Assembly (NCBI GenBank): GCA_022600935.1
Contig: JAHZJL010000115.1
Span: 1-50,617 of the forward strand
Source: Gammaproteobacteria bacterium
GTDB lineage: Bacteria > Pseudomonadota > Gammaproteobacteria > Methylococcales > DRLZ01
Length of the DNA: 50,617 nt
Direction: 5' to 3'
The notes beneath the pieces were generated by a model, which was given only the letters and a program-made list of their open reading frames with translations, made no database searches and was not told the origin of the DNA. The position numbers and the translations under genes were made by a program. Numbering within the stretch: the stretch's first letter is position 1; every line of letters begins with the position of its first letter. Shown here one piece after another: positions 46,334 through 50,617 of this stretch.

Positions 46334-47341
46334 TTAGTCGTGATTCAAGGCTTTATCAGTTTTAAGGATGATTTTTCCCTGATGCCTGCCCTGCTCCATA
46401 TACCGATGCGCTTTGCCAGCATCAGCGAGAGGAAATGTCCTGTCGATAAACACCTTTATTTTACCCTGCTCAAGCAGCGGCCAGACATGTTTCAACAGAT
46501 TTTTTGCGATACAGTACTTATCATCGACTGATTTAGGGCGCAATACCGAGCCTTTAATAGTCAGTGCATTGAGCAGAACCGGAAGCAGATTAATAGATGT
46601 TTTTGGTCCATTCTGCATGGCAATCTGCAATAGCCGGCCATTTCTGGCAAGGCATTTCAGGTTACGCTGCAAATAATCCCCACCAACATTATCGAGTATC
46701 AAATTGACTCCGGTTTGGGCCTGATCAGATGTTGCCTGCACAATCACATCGACAAAATCTTCAGTTTGATAATTAATCACAAAATCAGCCCCCAACTCCA
46801 GACAAAACTGGCACTTTTCATCACTTCCAGCCGTTGTAAACACCGTAGCGCCCAGGTTTTTTGCCAGTTGAATCGCCATGCTGCCGATACCTCCACTGCC
46901 ACCATGAATCAGACAACTGTCTCCTGGAACCAACTGCCCCTGATCAACCAGATTACTCCATACCGTGAACAACACTTCTGGCAATCCCGCCGCTTCAGTC
47001 ATGCTCAGTCCTTCCGGAACAGGCAGACATAACACGGCATCTGCACAACAATATTGAGCATACCCACCTCCGGTTACCAACGCACAGACTTTATCTCCAA
47101 TGGCCGGAGTCTGGACACTGTCATGACTGTCAATCACTGTACCGGAAACTTCCAGGCCTGGAATTTCGGAAGCACCAGGAGGAGGTGGATACAACCCTTT
47201 CCGCTGCATTAAGTCAGGTCTGTTTAGTCCAGCAGCTTCGATCTCAATCAAGACCTGTCCCTTTTTGCACACAGGTTTTGAATACTCAGAGGCAACCAAT
47301 ACATCGGGACCACCTGGTTGTGTAATTGTCACTGCCAACAT
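46334..47341 (-). CDS. NAD(P)H quinone oxidoreductase, PIG3 type
   Basis: This zinc-free medium-chain reductase has about 335 residues from ATG 47341 (MLAVTITQPGGPDVL); GTG 47365 would add eight. Motifs are AGLNRPDLMQRKGLYPPPPGA, IPGLEVSGTV, and the nucleotide loop IHGGSGGIGSMAIQLAK. No structural-zinc cysteine cluster is present. PIG3-like members reduce quinones using NADPH. It lies 23 bases upstream of gshB on the same strand and could be co-transcribed with it. Confidence 0.92.
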   Translation of the reverse strand: MLAVTITQPGGPDVLVASEYSKPVCKKGQVLIEIEAAGLNRPDLMQRKGLYPPPPGASEIPGLEVSGTVIDSHDSVQTPAIGDKVCALVTGGGYAQYCCADAVLCLPVPEGLSMTEAAGLPEVLFTVWSNLVDQGQLVPGDSCLIHGGSGGIGSMAIQLAKNLGATVFTTAGSDEKCQFCLELGADFVINYQTEDFVDVIVQATSDQAQTGVNLILDNVGGDYLQRNLKCLARNGRLLQIAMQNGPKTSINLLPVLLNALTIKGSVLRPKSVDDKYCIAKNLLKHVWPLLEQGKIKVFIDRTFPLADAGKAHRYMEQGRHQGKIILKTDKALNHD

Positions 47342-47521
47342 TGGAGTTTGATTCGAATTATTCACAACGGGTTCAAAAAATTACACTCATAAAGAATCAG
47401 CCGACTTGATGTATTCTGCTAAAATTAGCATAACTGTCATCTCTCATTATCGTTTTAAAGCCGACTTTATTTCAAACCGTTTCGTTTCAATCTGATTACC
47501 TTTAACAAGGACATTCTATCT

Positions 47522-49363
47522 ATGCCCCAATTTTCCAGCTGGGCGGCTCAATCGCCACTATCTGAAGCTGATCTCAAATCCTTTTATTCTTCTCTTGAAA
47601 TCAAACGCTCTGAACACCTGAAACAAAACAGCAAAATTGGCATCTACAATGGCAAACATGCACCATTGTCTAAAGACAACCTGCTAGCTTCCGTTAACGG
47701 ACAATGTCAATGGCATGATTCAGAACTGCAACGCCTGAGCAAGGAAGCTGGTCATGAAACTGCATTAATCGAAGCCTGGCGCCGTTATGGTACTGAATTA
47801 TTAAACCATGTTATCGGCCCATGCAGTCTGGTCATTGCCAATCTCGAAACTGCAGAACTGTTTGTCAGCACAGATCGAGTCGGGATTCATAACCTCTATT
47901 ACACAACAACACCATCCAATTGTATTCTGGTTGCAGATTCAATTAACCCTGTTCTTAGCTTTCCAGGTGTACCACAACAACTCTCGGCACAATCTGTGTA
48001 CGATTATCTTTATTTCCACATGATCCCCGGTCCAAATAGTATATACGACTCAATCTCTAAACTGCCTCCGGCTCATTATCTTCATGTTCAAAATGGCAAA
48101 CTGGATATCAGGCAATACTGGGTGCCCGAATTCACTGAAAAAACCGCACTCTCCAGGGAAAGCATGGGTGGCGAACTCAAATCCCTGTTAGGTGAAATTG
48201 TCTCTGATCGTTTGACCAATGCCGGGACTCCCAATGTTGGCAGTTTTTTAAGCGGAGGACTGGACAGCTCGACAGTGACAGGCATGATGGCGCAAGCGTC
48301 ACCATCTACATTATCCAGTTACACAATTGGCTTTGATGCCGAAGGCTTCGATGAAGTTGAATATGCAAAAATTGCCTCCAAACATTTCGGCACCAACAGC
48401 AAGGTCTATTATTTGACGCCGGAAGATATCCTTGATGCAGTTCCACGTATAGCAGCATGTTACGACGAACCTTTCGGAAATTCCTCGGTAATACCAACCT
48501 ACTATTGTGCAAAGTTTGCCAAAGAAAATGGTGAAAAACTGTTACTGGCGGGAGACGGAGGCGATGAATTATTTGCTGGCAACGAGCGTTATGCAAAACA
48601 ACAAGTGTTTGAAATTTATCACCATTTACCAGGTTTTGCGCGCAAAATGCTACAACACTCAGTCAGTCATGAGTCATTAACACAAAAAGTGTTGCCGCTT
48701 AGAAAATTACAAAGCTATATCGAACAAGCATCTGTACCGTTGCCTGGCCGTTTACAAACATATAACTATCTATATCGTCACGACCCTCAGGAAATCTTTA
48801 CCCGCGACTTTTATTCACGAGTCGACAGTGATTACCCCAATCAACTACAGAATGACTGGTTTCACAAACCGCAATCAGCATCTGCATTGAATAAAATGCT
48901 CTACCTGGACTGGCTCATCACTTTGGGCTGGAATGATTTGCGTAAAGTCACACATGCATGCAACTATGCTGGTATTGATGTTGAATACCCGATGCTGGAT
49001 GAGCGACTGATTGATTTTTCCTGCCAGATACCGAGCAGCTGGAAACTGAATAAACTGCGTTTACGGTATTTTTATAAACAATCCATGCAAGGATTTCTTC
49101 CAGACGCCATACTCAACAAATCCAAACACGGATTCGGTTTACCGTTTGGAATCTGGGCAACCACTCATAACGGACTCAGAGAACTGATCCACGACAGTGT
49201 CAGTGACTTGAAAAAACGGGATATTATCAGCAAACAATTCCTCGACCAGGCCCTCAATATGCATGAACAAACCCATGCCAAATACTACGGCGAATTACTC
49301 TGGGTACTGATGATGCTCGAACTCTGGTTAAGCTCACATACTGCCAACTCAAACAGTTTTTAA
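47522..49363 (+). CDS. Asparagine-synthetase-like protein lacking the glutaminase cysteine
   Basis: The 613-residue protein has an N-terminal class II glutamine-amidotransferase fold (about 1-200, with STDRVGIHNLYY) and a C-terminal AsnB synthetase domain (about 215-600). The PP-loop is FLSGGLDSST at residues 242-251, with GDGGDELFAGNERY near 345 and the C-terminal KSKHGFGLPFGIW. In AsnB the mature protein starts with Cys, the glutaminase nucleophile. Here the N-terminus reads MPQFSSWAAQ, and no alternative start with Cys is available, so glutamine hydrolysis is not expected. It may use ammonia or another amine, or be an amide-bond-forming relative such as beta-lactam synthetase or lasso cyclase. 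It stands alone on the plus strand with its own terminator. Confidence 0.85.
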   Translation: MPQFSSWAAQSPLSEADLKSFYSSLEIKRSEHLKQNSKIGIYNGKHAPLSKDNLLASVNGQCQWHDSELQRLSKEAGHETALIEAWRRYGTELLNHVIGPCSLVIANLETAELFVSTDRVGIHNLYYTTTPSNCILVADSINPVLSFPGVPQQLSAQSVYDYLYFHMIPGPNSIYDSISKLPPAHYLHVQNGKLDIRQYWVPEFTEKTALSRESMGGELKSLLGEIVSDRLTNAGTPNVGSFLSGGLDSSTVTGMMAQASPSTLSSYTIGFDAEGFDEVEYAKIASKHFGTNSKVYYLTPEDILDAVPRIAACYDEPFGNSSVIPTYYCAKFAKENGEKLLLAGDGGDELFAGNERYAKQQVFEIYHHLPGFARKMLQHSVSHESLTQKVLPLRKLQSYIEQASVPLPGRLQTYNYLYRHDPQEIFTRDFYSRVDSDYPNQLQNDWFHKPQSASALNKMLYLDWLITLGWNDLRKVTHACNYAGIDVEYPMLDERLIDFSCQIPSSWKLNKLRLRYFYKQSMQGFLPDAILNKSKHGFGLPFGIWATTHNGLRELIHDSVSDLKKRDIISKQFLDQALNMHEQTHAKYYGELLWVLMMLELWLSSHTANSNSF

Positions 49364-49509
49364 AGTTTATCGTCAAAATATCGCTTTGATAATAGTTTTA
49401 ATGCAAATGTTACTGAAACAAAACCCGACTCCCCCCACAACCCCAGGTGACCAACGTAACCCAAAATGCTGACACACGGCTTTCAACCGATCCAACCTAC
49501 TTGCCATGC

Positions 49510-49532
49510 GCGGTAAACACCGCTCTTTTTTT
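49510..49532 (+). terminator. Intrinsic terminator after the AsnB-like gene
   Basis: GCGGT-AAAC-ACCGC (49510-49523) forms a 5-bp GC-rich stem, followed by TCTTTTTTT on the plus strand, about 150 bases after the stop codon at 49363. Confidence 0.75.
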
Positions 49533-49561
49533 CGCTTTTTTATCTTTTGTTTTTTTCGTAG

Positions 49562-49599
49562 GGTAAAAAAAAGGGCAAGCCCCGAAAGACTTGCCCTTT
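49562..49599 (-). terminator. Intrinsic terminator after the cold-shock gene
   Basis: On the minus strand, AAAGGGCAAG and CTTGCCCTTT (arms 49590-49599 and 49570-49579) form a perfect 10-bp stem with a 10-base loop, followed by a run of T. It lies 20 bases past the cold-shock stop codon. Confidence 0.9.
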
Positions 49600-49618
49600 A
49601 AATAAAGTAAACTATTTT

Positions 49619-49828
49619 TTAAATAGCTACAATATTCTCGGCTTGCGGACCTTTTTGACCACTAGTAACAACAAATTGTACTTGCTGGCCTTCCGTTAAT
49701 GTTTTAAAGCCTTCACTGACAATTGAGCTGAAGTGAGCAAATACATCTGGCCCAGATTCCTGCTCAATAAAACCAAAACCTTTAGATTCGTTGAACCACT
49801 TTACAGTTCCTGTAGTTGTATTAGACAT
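49619..49828 (-). CDS. Cold-shock protein, CspA family
   Basis: The 69-residue single OB-fold protein carries both RNA-binding motifs, KGFGFIEQ (RNP1) and VFAHFS (RNP2), in [16 protein letters not shown]. It binds single-stranded RNA or DNA as an RNA chaperone. AGGA lies 7 bases before the ATG. A candidate promoter -10 (TATAAT) lies about 130 bases upstream, which would give a leader of about 120 bases, consistent with the long leaders of cold-induced csp genes. A strong intrinsic terminator follows. Confidence 0.97.
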   Translation of the reverse strand: MSNTTTGTVKWFNESKGFGFIEQESGPDVFAHFSSIVSEGFKTLTEGQQVQFVVTSGQKGPQAENIVAI

Positions 49829-49955
49829 ATTAATATCCTGAAATTTATATAAAAAAGTGCCTTCAATAGGCCTGAATTGCTTAAAAAATGTAGAATTGAA
49901 TTTAAAAACTGCAGAACGGAGAAATATGAATAAAACAACGAAATGGAGGATGTAA

Positions 49956-49961
49956 ATTATA
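49956..49961 (-). promoter_or_regulatory. Candidate -10 box of the cold-shock gene
   Basis: TATAAT on the minus strand, inside GTATATAATTTAC, upstream of the csp start. The -35 region is weak. The predicted transcript leader is about 120 bases and AT-rich. Confidence 0.4.
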
Positions 49962-50039
49962 TACTTTTTCTAGCTGGGAATAACCATACAGACATTATTG
50001 GTGCTTGTCGAGATTTATTTGGTTTTACTTATAACACCT

Positions 50040-50087
50040 GCATCACTTGACCGTAAAAATTGGCGGTTTTTTGCAGCCAAGTGATGC
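50040..50087. repeat. Perfect 10-bp inverted repeat before the intron remnant
   Basis: GCATCACTTG (50040-50049) and CAAGTGATGC (50078-50087) are exact reverse complements around a 28-base loop. The loop contains ACCG and CGGT, which could extend pairing, and a T-run. The 5' end of the group II intron-like sequence begins 5 bases further on. Confidence 0.7.
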
Positions 50088-50091
50088 GATC

Positions 50092-50210
50092 GTGTACGCC
50101 CAGCATGAGGGTTAACAATTGAGGTGCAAATCCTCTGTCGTAGAACCTTACTGATTCGGTAATTCCGGGCCAGCTTTAAATGCAAACCAACACCTGAACA
50201 ACCGTTTAAC
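50092..50210 (+). mobile_element. Group II intron 5' fragment
   Basis: The sequence begins GTGTACGCCCAGCATGAGGG, which matches the 5' consensus of bacterial group II introns (GUGYG followed by a CCCAGCAUGGG-type stem). It continues with GAGGTGCAAATCCTC, the usual GUGAAAGUC-type hairpin, and then GATTCGGTAA, GGGCCAGCTT and GCAAACC, all in the expected order for domain I. Only the first roughly 120 bases are present: the sequence changes into an IS3 transposase remnant, and no reverse transcriptase gene or domains V-VI follow. Identification is by pattern; the right boundary is approximate. Confidence 0.65.
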
Positions 50211-50488
50211 ATGCTACCAGCAGCACGGGGCTGGGTTCAAGGTTTGTGGTTTGGTACAATCATGCGCACTTGCATAGCGCGATCAACGTTGTCACGCCAG
50301 AACAGCGTCACAGAGGGGAAGACGCGGCCAGACTGACTGAGCGTAAGCAGGTCTATTTGAATGCACAGTCCAAAAAACCTGATCGCTGGAGTGGCAACAT
50401 ACGTAACAGGGAACAGGCCTCTGTCGTTTATCTCAACCCGGAAAAACCAGACACAGAAAGAGACACTGAACAATACAGGGCAGCATAA
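50211..50488 (+). pseudogene. IS3-family transposase C-terminal remnant
   Basis: From 50246 the plus strand reads VWYNHAHLHSAINVVTPEQR, then KQVYLNAQSKKPDRWSGNIR and SVVYLNPEK before the stop at 50488. This is the C-terminal end of the IS3-family (rve/DDE) transposase, where WYNHEHRHSAIRFVTPxQRH, PERWSG and VWLNPE are standard. Upstream, AWVQG appears in another frame (about 50225-50242), showing a one-base shift. The rest of the transposase is missing, replaced by the intron fragment. The stretch 50489-50515 resembles the terminal inverted repeat region of the element. Confidence 0.85.
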
Positions 50489-50518
50489 TTGTTAACTTTA
50501 GGCGATTTCCAGATATGC

Positions 50519-50617
50519 TTATACCAACTGAGCGGGTCGAATCATAATATCCCACTTGGGCAAATCCGGATTTCGTTCAAGCCGTGTTTCCACCTTGCAC
50601 ATTGTTTTCTTGGTGAG
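50519..50617 (-). CDS. Partial ORF running off the window edge, unrecognised
   Basis: The last 32 codons of a minus-strand ORF are open to the edge: TKKTMCKVETRLERNPDLP followed by KWDIMIRPAQLV and a stop at 50519-50521. The composition looks coding (charged, with Pro and Trp), but I do not recognise a family. Because it lies next to transposon remnants, it could belong to another mobile element. Confidence 0.35.
   Translation of the reverse strand, partial: LTKKTMCKVETRLERNPDLPKWDIMIRPAQLV

Noticed and set aside
50015-50212. 65-codon minus-strand ORF in the intron remnant
   Set aside because: It runs antisense through the hairpin and the group II intron fragment and has no ribosome site or motif.
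1-50617. tRNA, rRNA or CRISPR arrays
   Set aside because: I scanned the intergenic regions by eye and saw no cloverleaf with TTCGA-type T-loops, no rRNA signature and no regularly spaced repeats.

Overview
The window looks like a chromosomal segment of a gammaproteobacterium with moderate to low GC, framed by mobile-element debris at both ends. The assignment rests on gene order: gyrA-serC-pheA-hisC-tyrA-aroA-cmk-rpsA-ihfB-lapA, hom-thrC-recJ, and gshB-tonB-yqgE-ruvX-pyrR all match the arrangement known from Pseudomonas-like genomes. No rRNA, tRNA or CRISPR array was seen. I cannot name the genus.

Layout. (1) 1-3200: a decayed IS30-family transposase gene, split by a later insertion of an IS5-family element with an intact transposase, recognisable inverted ends and a target duplication. 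(2) 3223-9170: a small acidic ORF of unknown role, a YihY/BrkB membrane protein, then gcvP and gcvT of the glycine cleavage system, without gcvH. (3) 9550-16429: a DUF2914 membrane protein, recJ, thrC, hom and an AlaC-type aminotransferase, all on the minus strand. (4) 17140-21496: clpS-clpA (plus), infA and mgtE (minus). (5) 21969-23644: divergent mtdA-like and fchA-like genes of tetrahydrofolate C1 oxidation, with an inverted repeat between them. (6) 23766-35416: a long minus-strand block for aromatic amino acids, serine, cytidylate kinase, ribosomal protein S1, IHF-beta, LapA and GyrA. (7) 35608-39509: a phosphohexomutase, a 610-base non-coding gap, a HAD hydrolase and an inositol-monophosphatase-family enzyme. 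(8) 39693-42485: a GrpE-like, Hsp70 and zinc-ribbon trio. (9) 42504-42653: a MITE-like repeat. (10) 42697-47341: pyrR, ruvX, yqgE, tonB, gshB and a quinone oxidoreductase. (11) 47522-50617: an asparagine-synthetase-like protein without the glutaminase cysteine, a cold-shock protein, then a patchwork of a group II intron 5' end and an IS3-family transposase remnant.

How the genes fit together. GcvT/GcvP (with GcvH and Lpd from elsewhere) make methylene-THF from glycine. MtdA and FchA could oxidise this to formyl-THF, so the window carries parts of a C1 route unusual for heterotrophic gammaproteobacteria and typical of methylotrophs. SerC, HisC, TyrA, PheA, AroA, Hom, ThrC and AlaC are core amino-acid synthesis. 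The least explained items are the chaperone trio, the Cys-less AsnB homologue, the 65-residue acidic peptide and the C1 pair with its operator-like repeat. Several conserved genes (hom, pheA, gshB, gcvP, serC, ihfB) appear to start at TTG or GTG.
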